64,000 nucleotides of DNA from Gemmatimonadaceae bacterium. Lineage in GTDB: Bacteria; Gemmatimonadota; Gemmatimonadetes; Gemmatimonadales; Gemmatimonadaceae. Positions 42,012 through 51,090 of this stretch are shown here, one piece after another. Each line of letters begins with the position of its first letter. The first letter of the stretch is position 1. The position numbers were made by a program, and so were the translations under genes. The stretch lies in NCBI GenBank assembly GCA_020851035.1, contig JADZDM010000005.1, forward strand, positions 124,001-188,000, in the 5' to 3' direction. Under the pieces are notes generated by a model. It saw only the letters and a program-made list of their open reading frames with translations, was not told the origin of the DNA and searched no databases.

Positions 42012-44612
42012 TCAGCCCTGCCTTGCCTGCGCCGCCAGGTCTGCCAGCTGCGCGATCGCCTCGATCGGCGTGAGCTGGTTCACGTCGATCGCCCGCAGCG
42101 CAGCCACCAGCGGATGCTGCTCGACCACCGCCGGCAGGAAGAGTTCGACCTGCTCGGAATCGCGTGCCGGCTTCGCGCCCGGCCGCCGGGTGGGCTGCTC
42201 CGATTCCAGCGAGGCCAGCACTTCCTTCGCACGCTTGAGCACCGACGCCGGCAGTCCCGCCAGGCGCCCCACCTCGATGCCGTAGCTGCGGCTCGCGCCA
42301 CCGGGTTTGAGGCGGTGCAGGAAGAGCACGTCGTCACCGACCTCGCGCACGTCCACCGTCCAGTTGCGCGCGGCGGCCAGTGTGTCGGCCAGCTGCGTGA
42401 GCTCGTGGTAGTGCGTCGCGAACACCGCCTTGCACCCGGTGCGGTCGTGCAGGTGCTCCGTCACGCTCCACGCGATGCTCACACCATCGAAGGTGCTGGT
42501 GCCGCGCCCGATCTCGTCCAGCAGCACCAGGCTCCGTGCCGTGGCGGTGTGCAGGATGGCACTCGTCTCGCTCATCTCCACCATGAACGTCGACTGGCCG
42601 CGCGCGAGGTTGTCGCTCGCACCCACGCGCGTGAAGATCCGGTCCACGATGCCCTGCGTCACCGACTTCGCCGGCACGAAGCTCCCCACCTGCGCCAGCA
42701 GCGCGATGAGCCCGATCTGGCGCAGTGTGGTGCTCTTGCCGGCCATGTTCGGGCCGGTCAGCACGATCAGCCGTGCATCCTCGGTGAGCGTCACGTCGTT
42801 CGGGATGAACTGGTCGCGCGGCATCATCCGCTCCACCACGGGGTGCCGGCCGCCATCCACCACCAGCTCGAAGCCGTCGGTCATCACCGGTCGCACGTAC
42901 CCCTCGCGCGCCGCCACGTCGGCGAACGCCGCCAGCACGTCCAGCTCCGCGATGCGCCGCGCGATCCCCTGCAGCCGCGCGGTGTCGCGCGCCACGTCGC
43001 TGCGCAGTGCCTCGAAGCGCTCACGCTCGCGCACGTCGATCCGCTCGGCCGCCGTCAGCACCCGCTCCTCGAACTCCTTCAGGGCCGGCGTGATGTAGCG
43101 CTCACCACCCGTCAGCGTCTGGCGGCGCTGGTAGTCAGCCGGCACCGCGCCGCGGTTCGCGTTGCTGATCTCGATGTAGTAGCCGAACACCTTGTTGTAG
43201 CCGACCTTCAGCGACGCGATCCCCGTGCGCGCGCGCTCCTCGGCCTGCAGCGACGCGATCTGGTCACGGCCGCCGTCGCGCAGCTCCCGCAGCGCGTCCA
43301 GCTCACCGTCCACGCCAGCGGCGATCGTCGGCTCGTCACCGACCTGCAGCGGCGGACGCTCCACCAGTTCGGCGCGGATGCGGTGTGCGATGTCGGCGGC
43401 GTCATCCCAGCCATCCAGCACCGCCGACACGCGGCCGGCGTCGGCGCCCGGCAGCAGTCCGTCACGCAGCATCCGCTCCAGCGCCTCGCGCACCTGCGGC
43501 AGCCGGTGCAGCGAGTCTCCCAGCGCCCGCACCTCGCGCGGCGTCGCCCGTGACGCGGCCACCTTGCCCGCCAGGCGTTCCACGTCGCGCACGCCGTCCA
43601 GTGCATCCCGCAGCGACGCCCGCCCCACGCCATCCCCCGCGAACAGGCTCACCGCGTCGTGCCGGGCCTCGATCGCGGCTCGCGAGGTGAGCGGGGCCAG
43701 CAGCCACTGGCGCAGCAGGCGGGCACCCATCGGCGTCTGGGTCGCATCCAGGACCTCCAGCACCGTCCCCTCGGTCCCGCCGCCACGCAGGCTCTCGACG
43801 AGCTCGAGGTTGCGGCGCGTCATCTCGTCCAGCGGCATCACGCCATCGGCCGCATCCATCACGGGCCGCATCAGGTGCGGCACCCCTGCCGGCTGCAGCT
43901 CGCGCAAGTAACGCAGCAGCGCGCCGGCCGCCGCCAGTGCGGGTGTGGACGAGGGGCCGAGCGCGAATCCTTCCAGCGAGTGCACGCCGAAGCGGCGCGT
44001 CAGCTCCTCGGTGGCCCATGCGGCGTCGAACGTCCACGGCTCGCGGTGCGTGAGCATCACGCCGTCCATCGGCGTGGCGTGGGCGTCCGCCACCACCACC
44101 TCGCGCGGCGAGAGGCGCCCCAGCAGCGCTGGCATCTCCGCCTCGCTGCGCACGGCCAGGCGGAACTCACCGGTGCTGAGGTCGATCGCCGCCACGCCGT
44201 GCTGGGCACCATCCCGCAGCACCGCGCAGAGGAAGTTGTTCCGCCCCGTGTCCAGCAGGTCGTCGGCGAACACGGCGCCCGGCGTGATGGTCTCCACCAC
44301 CTCACGCTTCACGATCCCCTTGGCGAGCTTCGGGTCTTCCACCTGCTCGCAGATGGCGACGCGGAACCCTTGCTGCACCAGCCGGCGCACGTATTCGGCG
44401 GCCGCGCGCACCGGCACGCCGGCCAGCGGCACCTCGTTCGCACCACCGTTGTTGCGCGACGTGAGGGTCAGGCCGAGTGCCCGCGCACCCGTCTGGGCGT
44501 CCTCGTAGAACATCTCGTAGAAGTCGCCCATCCGGAACAGGAGGATCGCGTCCTGGTGGCGCGCCTTCACGTCCCGGTACTGCGTCATCAGGGGTGTCGC
44601 GGCACCACTCAC
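42012..44612 (-). CDS. mutS: DNA mismatch repair protein MutS
   Basis: An 866-residue mismatch-recognition ATPase, full length for MutS1. The N-terminal MGDFYEMFYEDA holds the mismatch-wedge Phe and Glu. Connector, lever and clamp domains follow, then the ABC-type ATPase with Walker A GPNMAGKST (about 620), DEIGRGTSTFDG, and ATHYHELTQ. It starts repair of mispaired bases together with MutL. The GTG at 44612 overlaps the stop of the upstream SPOR gene (GTGA), so translation is coupled. Confidence 0.97.
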   Translation of the reverse strand: MSGAATPLMTQYRDVKARHQDAILLFRMGDFYEMFYEDAQTGARALGLTLTSRNNGGANEVPLAGVPVRAAAEYVRRLVQQGFRVAICEQVEDPKLAKGIVKREVVETITPGAVFADDLLDTGRNNFLCAVLRDGAQHGVAAIDLSTGEFRLAVRSEAEMPALLGRLSPREVVVADAHATPMDGVMLTHREPWTFDAAWATEELTRRFGVHSLEGFALGPSSTPALAAAGALLRYLRELQPAGVPHLMRPVMDAADGVMPLDEMTRRNLELVESLRGGGTEGTVLEVLDATQTPMGARLLRQWLLAPLTSRAAIEARHDAVSLFAGDGVGRASLRDALDGVRDVERLAGKVAASRATPREVRALGDSLHRLPQVREALERMLRDGLLPGADAGRVSAVLDGWDDAADIAHRIRAELVERPPLQVGDEPTIAAGVDGELDALRELRDGGRDQIASLQAEERARTGIASLKVGYNKVFGYYIEISNANRGAVPADYQRRQTLTGGERYITPALKEFEERVLTAAERIDVRERERFEALRSDVARDTARLQGIARRIAELDVLAAFADVAAREGYVRPVMTDGFELVVDGGRHPVVERMMPRDQFIPNDVTLTEDARLIVLTGPNMAGKSTTLRQIGLIALLAQVGSFVPAKSVTQGIVDRIFTRVGASDNLARGQSTFMVEMSETSAILHTATARSLVLLDEIGRGTSTFDGVSIAWSVTEHLHDRTGCKAVFATHYHELTQLADTLAAARNWTVDVREVGDDVLFLHRLKPGGASRSYGIEVGRLAGLPASVLKRAKEVLASLESEQPTRRPGAKPARDSEQVELFLPAVVEQHPLVAALRAIDVNQLTPIEAIAQLADLAAQARQG

Positions 44613-45886
44613 GGTCGTGCGGGTGCGAGTGGCACGGCGATCGCCGCCTGTCCCGGCCGGCGCCAGAGTGCTGCCGCTGCTTCCGCCTCAGCCAGCGTGG
44701 TATACCGGCCGGCGCGCACGCGGAACGGCGCGCGCGTGCCTTCCACGCGCGCCGCGATCCCCCGTCCGCGCAGCACCGTCGCGAACCGGTCGGCGCCGGG
44801 ACGGTCGTTGTACGCCGCGAACTGCACCGCGAATCGCGTGCTGGTCCCGGGCCCGACCTTGTCGCCGCCGGAGACGGAGCTGGCGGAGTTCGCAGGTGCA
44901 GGAGGCGGCTCCGGTACGGCAGGCGTCCTGACCGGCATGACGCTGTCGCGACGTGGCTTGGGTGCCGGAGGGGTCGTTTCGCGCGGCGCAGCAGGATGAC
45001 TCTGTGTCACCGTCGTCGCGCGACTCGGAGTCGCGGGCGCAGACTGACTCTGTGTCGCCGCCGTCGCCCGACTCGGAGTCGCGGGCGCGGATTGAATCTG
45101 TGACACAGCGGTCGCCCGACTCGGAGTCACGGGCGCGGATTGACTCTGTGTCACCGTCGTCGCCCGACTCGGAGTCGCGGGCGCGGACGGACTCCGCGTC
45201 GCGGCTGGCGCCGGACGGGTGGCCGCACGCGCGACCACAGCGGGCGGTGTCGCAGTCGTCTCGCGCGGCGCACGCGCCACGCCCATCGGCGCCGGATCCC
45301 GCGCCGCCATCACCTCCACGGCCACCGGACACCGCGCGCCGGCGGTCACCGCCTGGTCACGCACGTCGCGCTCCAGGTTCGTGGCCGACGCGTACGCTGC
45401 GGCGAGCAGCTCGCACCCGCGCGCCGGGTCGTTCATGTCCATGCGGATCCGGCCGGCGAGCAGGCTCGCGCGCGAACGGCCCGGCGCATCGCCATGATCG
45501 CGCAGGAACCGTTCGAGGTGACGCATCGCGCCGGCGCGGTTGTTCCGCGCACTCTCGAGCACTGCCAGCCGCATCAGTGCATCCGGCACGCGCGCCGCAA
45601 ACCGGTGCTCGGTCACGATCAGTCCGTAGTCACGTTCCGCGTCGGCTGCGCTGGCGGCGATCGATGCCTTGGCGAACAGCGCCTCCGGCATCACCGGCGA
45701 CGCGGCGGGCAGCGCCTTCACCAGCGAATCAGCCAGGAGGCGCGCCGCCGCCACGTCGCCCGACGTGAGCCGCTTCACGCGCGCCAGCGATTCCGTCGCG
45801 CGCGCGATCGCGAGCGAGTCGGCGTTCTGCGCGCCGAGCGACGCCGCCGCAGGCACGCTGAGCGCCATCGCGGCGACGACCCGCAT
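44609..45886 (-). CDS. Exported SPOR-domain protein with 16-residue tandem repeats
   Basis: A 425-residue protein: signal peptide (AAMALSVPAAASLGA), TPR-like helical region to about 190, a low-complexity linker with four copies of a 16-residue unit (TQSQSAPATPSRAT-type), and a C-terminal SPOR domain (FAVQFAAYNDRPGADRF, FRVRAGRYTTLAEAEAAA). SPOR domains bind denuded septal peptidoglycan, so a role in division or wall remodelling is likely. ATG 45886 is the start; a GTG at 45913 would extend it. It lies between holA and mutS, overlapping the latter. Confidence 0.87.
   Translation of the reverse strand: MRVVAAMALSVPAAASLGAQNADSLAIARATESLARVKRLTSGDVAAARLLADSLVKALPAASPVMPEALFAKASIAASAADAERDYGLIVTEHRFAARVPDALMRLAVLESARNNRAGAMRHLERFLRDHGDAPGRSRASLLAGRIRMDMNDPARGCELLAAAYASATNLERDVRDQAVTAGARCPVAVEVMAARDPAPMGVARAPRETTATPPAVVARAATRPAPAATRSPSAPATPSRATTVTQSQSAPVTPSRATAVSQIQSAPATPSRATAATQSQSAPATPSRATTVTQSHPAAPRETTPPAPKPRRDSVMPVRTPAVPEPPPAPANSASSVSGGDKVGPGTSTRFAVQFAAYNDRPGADRFATVLRGRGIAARVEGTRAPFRVRAGRYTTLAEAEAAAALWRRPGQAAIAVPLAPARP
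44997..45188 (-). repeat. 48-bp tandem repeat, four copies, within the SPOR gene
   Basis: Four adjacent 48-bp units (44997, 45045, 45093, 45141), each with ACTCGGAGTC, plus a decayed partial copy to 45204. The unit is a multiple of three and encodes 16 residues, so copy number can change without breaking the frame. It is not a CRISPR, as there are no spacers. Confidence 0.9.
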
Positions 45887-45905
45887 CAGCCCGGCCCGAC
45901 ACCCC

Positions 45906-46961
45906 TCAGCCACGGGCGGCCCGTGTCGGCGCGCACAGCTCCAGTACGAGCGAGCAGATGACCTGCTCGTCGCTCGAGCTGCGTGTGTCCTTCAGCCGCT
46001 CGTCCGCACGCAGGATCGCCCGCAGCCCCGCCTCTGCCTCCGCCACGCTCCACAACGGCACGTGCCTGGTCCAGCACTTAGTGGCCTCACCCCACGGACG
46101 GCCGGGAAACGCCCCGGTGCGCTTCAGCAGGTCGAAGTAGTCCTTCGCCAGCCGATTGAGCGGCACCCCTTTCGCCCGCTGCGCGGCGCCCCACCCAAGC
46201 GCGGCGGTCTGCGTGGCCAGCGCCATCGCGAACCCCACCGCGCTCGTTTTCGGCAGGCCGAGCACGGGGCCGACGAGTGCCAGCGCCTTCGTCGTGTCGC
46301 GGGCGGCGACGGCATCCAGCAGGTCGCTCTGCGTCTCGCCGTGGCGCACACCCACGACGGCCTCGATCACCGCATCGTCGATCGTGCCGCCACGGGTGAA
46401 GCTGGCCGCCTTGTCGAGCTCCATCATCAGCGAGCCGGCGTCGTCGCCCACGGCACCCTGCAGCAGCTGCGCCGCCGACTCGGTGATCGTGGCACCGAAG
46501 CGGTCGGCGGTCTGGCGGATGATCCACCGGGTCAGCTCGTCGCCGCTGACCGCGTCCACCTGCAGCGAGAAGCAGCGGTTGACCAGTGCCGCATCGGGCT
46601 TGGTGCCGGAGGGGACGGTGAGTGCGAGCACCACGTCGGGGGCGGGTTTGGCGAGGTAGCGATCGAGCGCCGCCTTCGCCCCCTTCTTCATCGCACTGAC
46701 GTCGCGGATCACCACCACCCGGCGGTCGGCCATCATCGGCGGCGTGCCCAGCATCGTGCCCACGGCGTCGGCATCCAGGTCAGCGCCACGGAGCTGGTCC
46801 AGGTTGAAGTCCCGTGAGGCATCGTCCACCGCGCCGCGCAGCAGCTCACGCAACGCCGCGTCCTTCCGCCACTCGTCGTCACCCCAGAAGAGGTACGCGG
46901 GCGCGAACGTGCGTTCCTTGATCTGCGTCATGAACTGCCGGGTGGTTGCTTTCGACGCCAT
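45906..46961 (-). CDS. holA: DNA polymerase III subunit delta
   Basis: A 351-residue clamp-loader subunit that opens the beta clamp. The family start (PAYLFWGDDEWRKDAALREL), the RRVVVIRDVSAMKK strand, and the helical domain with DDAGSLMMELDKAASF are present. The ATG at 46961 is the first sensible start. It is the first gene of a tight run holA-SPOR-mutS on the minus strand. Confidence 0.9.
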   Translation of the reverse strand: MASKATTRQFMTQIKERTFAPAYLFWGDDEWRKDAALRELLRGAVDDASRDFNLDQLRGADLDADAVGTMLGTPPMMADRRVVVIRDVSAMKKGAKAALDRYLAKPAPDVVLALTVPSGTKPDAALVNRCFSLQVDAVSGDELTRWIIRQTADRFGATITESAAQLLQGAVGDDAGSLMMELDKAASFTRGGTIDDAVIEAVVGVRHGETQSDLLDAVAARDTTKALALVGPVLGLPKTSAVGFAMALATQTAALGWGAAQRAKGVPLNRLAKDYFDLLKRTGAFPGRPWGEATKCWTRHVPLWSVAEAEAGLRAILRADERLKDTRSSSDEQVICSLVLELCAPTRAARG

Positions 46962-47016
46962 CCGTCGAATATAGCCCACCGTCGGTGACCCACCGGAGAC
47001 CGGGGGCCGCGACGAA

Positions 47017-47715
47017 CTACCGCTGAATCTGCGTCGCGCCGACGGTGATCACGTCACCGAATTCCATCGCGGCGAAGCGGTTCGCGGCGTGCGCCGCCAT
47101 CTGCGCGGTCGGCCAGAGCGGCGCCGTGGCTGCGAGCGAGGTGGCCGACGGATCACCCATGTCGGCGCCATCCATCATGGGGTCGTCCGAGACGGGCAGG
47201 AGTGCCCCTCCCACCTGGCGCAGCGGCCGCACCACCACGATCTCGTTCCCACCGCCCGGCGACGACATGGCTGAGGCCGGAAGGGCGAATCCGCTGGCGT
47301 TGATGAACGACGCGGTGTCCATGGCCGTGATCGAGGCCACGCCATCACCATTCCGCGCCATCGCCGTGCGCAGCGCCGCCGATCCGCCCAGGAGCAGCGT
47401 CACCACCGCGGCCCGCCGCACCCACGTCGCCCCGCCTGCCAGCATCGGCGACCGCTCGGCATGCGATGGCGCGTGGTGCGCGATCCGCTGCCGGCGCTCC
47501 TCCGCGATCCGCGCGTGCAGGCGGGCCGAGAAGTCGGCCGAGACCTCGATCTGCGGGGCGTTGCGGGCCACGAGCAGGGCGCGCCGGGCCAGGGTGTCGA
47601 ACCGGGCACAGGGGGGACAGTCGCCAACGTGCCTGGCAAGCCTGTCACTTTCCCGGGGGTCGAGCACGTCGTCGGCCCAGTCACCGTGCAGCTGTCGGAA
47701 CTCGCGGCAATCCAT
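47017..47715 (-). CDS. Anti-sigma factor with zinc-binding ZAS domain
   Basis: A 232-residue membrane protein. The cytoplasmic N-terminus has HVGDCPPC (HxxxCxxC zinc motif) after an upstream DCREF segment, then one membrane helix (AAVVTLLLGGSAALRTAMA) and a periplasmic tail of about 105 residues. It should hold the sigma factor encoded just upstream (47851-48519) inactive until an envelope signal arrives. The ATG at 47715 starts DCREFRQLHGDW. The gap between the two genes holds a hairpin. Confidence 0.87.
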   Translation of the reverse strand: MDCREFRQLHGDWADDVLDPRESDRLARHVGDCPPCARFDTLARRALLVARNAPQIEVSADFSARLHARIAEERRQRIAHHAPSHAERSPMLAGGATWVRRAAVVTLLLGGSAALRTAMARNGDGVASITAMDTASFINASGFALPASAMSSPGGGNEIVVVRPLRQVGGALLPVSDDPMMDGADMGDPSATSLAATAPLWPTAQMAAHAANRFAAMEFGDVITVGATQIQR

Positions 47716-47782
47716 AAGTGACCGACGATACCCACAGGGGCCCCACCAGTTCCAGAGGGGGCGCGACATTCGTTTGCACGAA

Positions 47783-47813
47783 TCGCCCCTGGAGCAGCCG
47801 GCTCCAGGGGCGA
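47783..47813. other. Hairpin between the sigma factor and anti-sigma genes
   Basis: A 13-bp perfect stem (TCGCCCCTGGAGC) with a 5-base loop, 37 bases after the sigma stop and 67 before the anti-sigma start. No T-tract on the minus strand. It might lower read-through to the anti-sigma gene or protect the sigma message. Confidence 0.6.
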
Positions 47814-47850
47814 TCGGGTTTGGCAGGCCGGGCCGTGGGGCCCGCCAGGG

Positions 47851-48519
47851 TCAGCGCAGCGAGGGTGAGATCCGCTCGGCGAAGCTGGCGCGGGCACGGT
47901 TCAGGCGGGACTTCACGGTGCCCAGGTTCACCCCGGTGATCTCCGCGATCTCCTCGTAGCTCTTCCCCTCCAGCTCACGAAGCACGAAGACCTCGCGGTG
48001 ATGCGCGGGCAACGTCCCCACCACTTCCTCCACCACTTCCTGCAGGTAGCGCTTGTGGTAGGCGTCGTCCGGGCGTGCCGCGGTGTCCTCGAAGTCGAGC
48101 GGGCGTTCCTCGTCATCCGAGAACTTGTCGCGCACCGACTGGAACAGCACCAGCGGGTTCCGCGAGCGGTTGCGGAGCTCGTTCTTCGCCAGGTTCGAGG
48201 CGATGGTGTAGATCCAGGTGCTGAACTTCTTCGAGGCGTCGAAGCGGTGGAGATGGCGGTAGACGCGGATGAAGACTTCCTGCACCAGGTCTTCCGCCTT
48301 CTCGCGATCACCGATGGTCCGGTAGATGAAGTTCAGGAGCCGGGTCTGGTAACGTTCCACCAGCAGCTCGAACGCCATCTCCTCGCCCGCCAGGAAGGCG
48401 GCAACCACGTCGGCATCCTCGGCCGCCCGCAGCCGTTCGCGGCGCGTGGGAGCCGGCGCAACAGGCGCCACCGGCTGCGTGTGCAGCGAGAGGACTGTGT
48501 TACGAGCGAGCTCTGCCAT
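47851..48519 (-). CDS. ECF-type RNA polymerase sigma factor (RpoE-like)
   Basis: A 222-residue sigma-70 factor of the ECF group. Region 2 (FELLVERYQTRLLNFIYR, EDLVQEVFIRVYRHL, FSTWIYTIASNLAKNELR) and region 4 (TLPAHHREVFVLRELEGKSY, EEIAEITGVNLGTVKSRLN) are complete. The N-terminus of about 30 residues is longer than usual. ATG 48519 has GGGAGA six bases upstream. The anti-sigma gene follows, so this is an envelope-stress or housekeeping ECF pair. Confidence 0.94.
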   Translation of the reverse strand: MAELARNTVLSLHTQPVAPVAPAPTRRERLRAAEDADVVAAFLAGEEMAFELLVERYQTRLLNFIYRTIGDREKAEDLVQEVFIRVYRHLHRFDASKKFSTWIYTIASNLAKNELRNRSRNPLVLFQSVRDKFSDDEERPLDFEDTAARPDDAYHKRYLQEVVEEVVGTLPAHHREVFVLRELEGKSYEEIAEITGVNLGTVKSRLNRARASFAERISPSLR

Positions 48520-48869
48520 GTGATTCTCCCGGCTTGAATGCCTCACCGACCCGTGCGGTCACGTCCGACCGATCGTCCGATGTTCCCTGAGCAATACGGC
48601 AGGGCGCGTGCCGTGGATTCGTCCCATGCCCACTGCTTCGTAACCGTAGACACCTGAACGGTTTACGCCCCCTACGCTGATCCGCGGCTTTCTGCGCGTC
48701 CTGAAATCAGGACAGACAGTCGGCCAAGTTGACCTGACAATAGGACAGGCAGCGGACTCTGCAATTTTGGGTTGGCAGACAGGGCAATTCTGCTGGTGAA
48801 GAATGCATGCTGTCTCTGCGGGTCCTGCGCTCGCGGACTCGGGAGGGCCGGTGGCTTTGGAGGATGCTG
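48520..48869. other. Leader region of the sigma gene, with a direct repeat
   Basis: No gene. Two similar 20-bp words, CCTGAAATCAGGACAGACAG (48700-48719) and CCTGACAATAGGACAGGCAG (48733-48752), repeat at 33-bp spacing, the first containing CCTGA/TCAGG. They lie about 180-230 bases upstream of the sigma start and could be binding sites for a regulator. Confidence 0.5.
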
Positions 48870-49024
48870 GTTCCCGCGGAGCCACGGAGTGCACGGAGGC
48901 CACGGAGAAACTGCTTGGGAGGAACTGCGCGCGCGAGGCAGCGTCCGCACCCGCGCGCGCAGTTCCTCCAAGAAGCTGTTGTCCTTCTCCGTGGCCTCCG
49001 TGCACTCCGTGGCTCCGTGAGAAC
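48870..49024. repeat. Hairpin element D (CCACGGAG-type arms)
   Basis: A 155-bp near-perfect inverted repeat. Each arm of about 65 bp runs GTTC, GGAGCCACGGAGTGCACGG, AGGCCACGGAGAA, then GGAGGAACTGCGCGCGCG. The core GGAACTGC/GCAGTTCC is common to elements A-C and F, while the outer words differ. It lies 122 bases 3' of the NUDIX stop (minus strand). Confidence 0.9.
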
Positions 49025-49146
49025 CGCGATGCCCCAGCCCACACAAGCACCCGCGCACGCGCACCGTTTGCACTCCGAACCCGAAGACGACGCTACGGAA
49101 ACGCCCCACCGAAGCGAGACACGTCCGGCTCCACGACCCATCGCCA

Positions 49147-49701
49147 TCACGCGCCCGCCCGGAACCCCGCCGCGAAGAGAATGCCGAGCACCGTCTTGGC
49201 GTCGTTGATCTGCCCGTCCTTCACCATGTCGAGTGCACGTGTCAGTGGCATCACTTCCACGCTGATGAACTCGTCCGCCTCGGTGGCCGACGCCCCGCGC
49301 GTCAGGTCGAAGGCGAGGAAGAGGTGGATTTTCTCGTCGGTGAACCCGGGCGTCGTGTACATGGTGTGCATGTGCTGCAGGTGCGCCGCCGTGCACCCCG
49401 TCTCTTCCTGCAGTTCACGCCGCGCGCACTCGAGTGGCGGCTCCCCAGGTTCCAGCCGGCCGGCGGGGATCTCGTACAGGTACTGCAGCGCCGCGTACCG
49501 GTACTGCCTGATCAGCAGGATCTGCGGATCCGGGCCGGCCGGATCGCTGAGGAACGGCACGATCGCGCTCGCACCGGGATGACGCACCATCTCCAGCTCG
49601 CCCGTCGATCCGTCGGGAAAGCGCACGGTGTCGATGTCGAGGCTGATCACGCGCCCTTCGTACGCGCGGCGCGTGGAAAGCTGCCCTGGTTCGATCTGCA
49701 T
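49147..49701 (-). CDS. NUDIX hydrolase, ADP-ribose pyrophosphatase-like
   Basis: A 184-residue NUDIX enzyme. The NUDIX box is GRLEPGEPPLECARRELQEE, preceded by LIRQYRYAALQYLYEIPAG and followed about ten residues on by MYTTPGFTDEKIHLF, which is the ADP-ribose pyrophosphatase pattern. It would split ADP-ribose to AMP and ribose phosphate. The ATG at 49701 is 12 bases after the second M16 gene, so it is third in an operon with the M16 pair. Confidence 0.93.
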   Translation of the reverse strand: MQIEPGQLSTRRAYEGRVISLDIDTVRFPDGSTGELEMVRHPGASAIVPFLSDPAGPDPQILLIRQYRYAALQYLYEIPAGRLEPGEPPLECARRELQEETGCTAAHLQHMHTMYTTPGFTDEKIHLFLAFDLTRGASATEADEFISVEVMPLTRALDMVKDGQINDAKTVLGILFAAGFRAGA

Positions 49702-49713
49702 CGTCGGTTCCGC

Positions 49714-51090
49714 TCAGGTGGCCAGGGTGTCGACCGCGTCCGTCACCGTCACCGCACCCAGGCCAAGCGCGGCCAGCGGTGCCGAGATCGCATCGGGATC
49801 ACCGACCGCCACGACCTGCAGCTTCGACGGGTCCAGGTGGGCCTGCGCCACGCGGAGGATGTCGTCCGCCGTCACGGCGCGGATGTTCGCGCGATAGGTG
49901 TCGTAGTAGTCGTCCGGCAGCCCGAAGATGGCGAGCGACGCGAGCGCGGACGCGATCGCCCGTGTCGTCTCGAACCGGATCGGGAACACGCCATCGAGGT
50001 AGCTCCGGGCCAGCGACAGCTCGCTGTCGCTCACGGGTTCCGTACGGATCCGATCGAACTCCGTCATGATCTCGCCGATCGCGGCCGCCGTCACGTCGCT
50101 CTGCACCGCCGCGTCCATCGAGAACGGGCCGGCACCGCGCCGCCAGTCCACGCCGCTGTGCGCGCCGTAGGTGTACGCGTGCTCCTCACGGAGGTTCAGG
50201 TTCAGCCGGCTGGAGAAGAGCCCGCCGAGGATCGCGTTGCACATCACCAGCGGGAAGTAGTCCGGCGTGAGGCGCGGCGGGCCCACGTGGCCCACGCGCA
50301 GCTCCGTCTGCGGCGCGTCGGCCTTGCGCACGATGTGCACGCCGCGCGGGACGTCCTGCACCGCATCGGGCGCGGCATACGGCGCCGGCACGGCACCGAC
50401 CCAGTCACCGAGCACGCGCGACACCATCGCGAACCCATCCTCGGCCGCCACGTCACCCACCACCACCACCGTCGTCACGTGCGGCGAGTAGCGCGCCGCG
50501 TAGAACGCGCGCACCTGCTCGATCGTCAGCGCCTGCACGCTGACGTCGGTGCCACCATCCGGACGCGCATACCTGGCCTCGGGCGCATAGATCGCCCGCG
50601 CCAGCGCCTCGTCGGCCAGCGCACGCGGTTCGCTGCGCAGCTGCATCAACTCGGCCATGCGCTCGGTGCGCAGGCGCTGGAACTCGTCGGCTGACAGGGT
50701 CGGCTCGGTGAGCACGCGAGCCAGCAGGCCGAGGGCATCCGTGAGGCGCGACGACAGCGTCGTCAGCTTCACCACGCTCGAGTCCCAGTCGGCACCGGAA
50801 TCCAGCGTGCTGCCCATCGACTCCACCAGCTCCGTGAGGTCGGCACCGCTGAGGGCACCCGTGCCCTCGCTGAGCAGGCTCGCCGTGAGCTGCGCGATGC
50901 CCTCCTGCCCCGCCGGGTCGGCGATCGAGCCGGCATCCACCAGCGCCAGGACCGTCACCAGCGGCAGTTTCGTGACCGGTGCCACCACCACGCGCAGGCC
51001 GTTCGGCAGCACGCGGGAGAAGAACGCGGGGAAAGTGTACGCCCGCGGCGCACCGGGGGTCGGGCGCACCGACAGGTCGGTAATGCTCAT
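49714..51090 (-). CDS. M16-family peptidase subunit, probably non-catalytic
   Basis: A 458-residue M16 protein. The fold matches (RVLPNGLRVVVAP, LLSEGTGALSG, LREEHAYTYGAHSG) but the HxxEH zinc motif is missing: its place is taken by GIAQLTASLLSEG. It is thus like the non-catalytic partner of bacterial M16 heterodimers, with the glycine-rich and Arg/Tyr features of the C-terminal half kept (EEHAYTYG). The ATG at 51090 overlaps the stop of the active subunit gene (ATGA), so the two are made together. Confidence 0.9.
   Translation of the reverse strand: MSITDLSVRPTPGAPRAYTFPAFFSRVLPNGLRVVVAPVTKLPLVTVLALVDAGSIADPAGQEGIAQLTASLLSEGTGALSGADLTELVESMGSTLDSGADWDSSVVKLTTLSSRLTDALGLLARVLTEPTLSADEFQRLRTERMAELMQLRSEPRALADEALARAIYAPEARYARPDGGTDVSVQALTIEQVRAFYAARYSPHVTTVVVVGDVAAEDGFAMVSRVLGDWVGAVPAPYAAPDAVQDVPRGVHIVRKADAPQTELRVGHVGPPRLTPDYFPLVMCNAILGGLFSSRLNLNLREEHAYTYGAHSGVDWRRGAGPFSMDAAVQSDVTAAAIGEIMTEFDRIRTEPVSDSELSLARSYLDGVFPIRFETTRAIASALASLAIFGLPDDYYDTYRANIRAVTADDILRVAQAHLDPSKLQVVAVGDPDAISAPLAALGLGAVTVTDAVDTLAT

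Noticed and set aside
44997-45204. Possible CRISPR array
   Set aside because: Units are adjacent with no spacers, lie in a coding frame and encode a 16-residue protein repeat.
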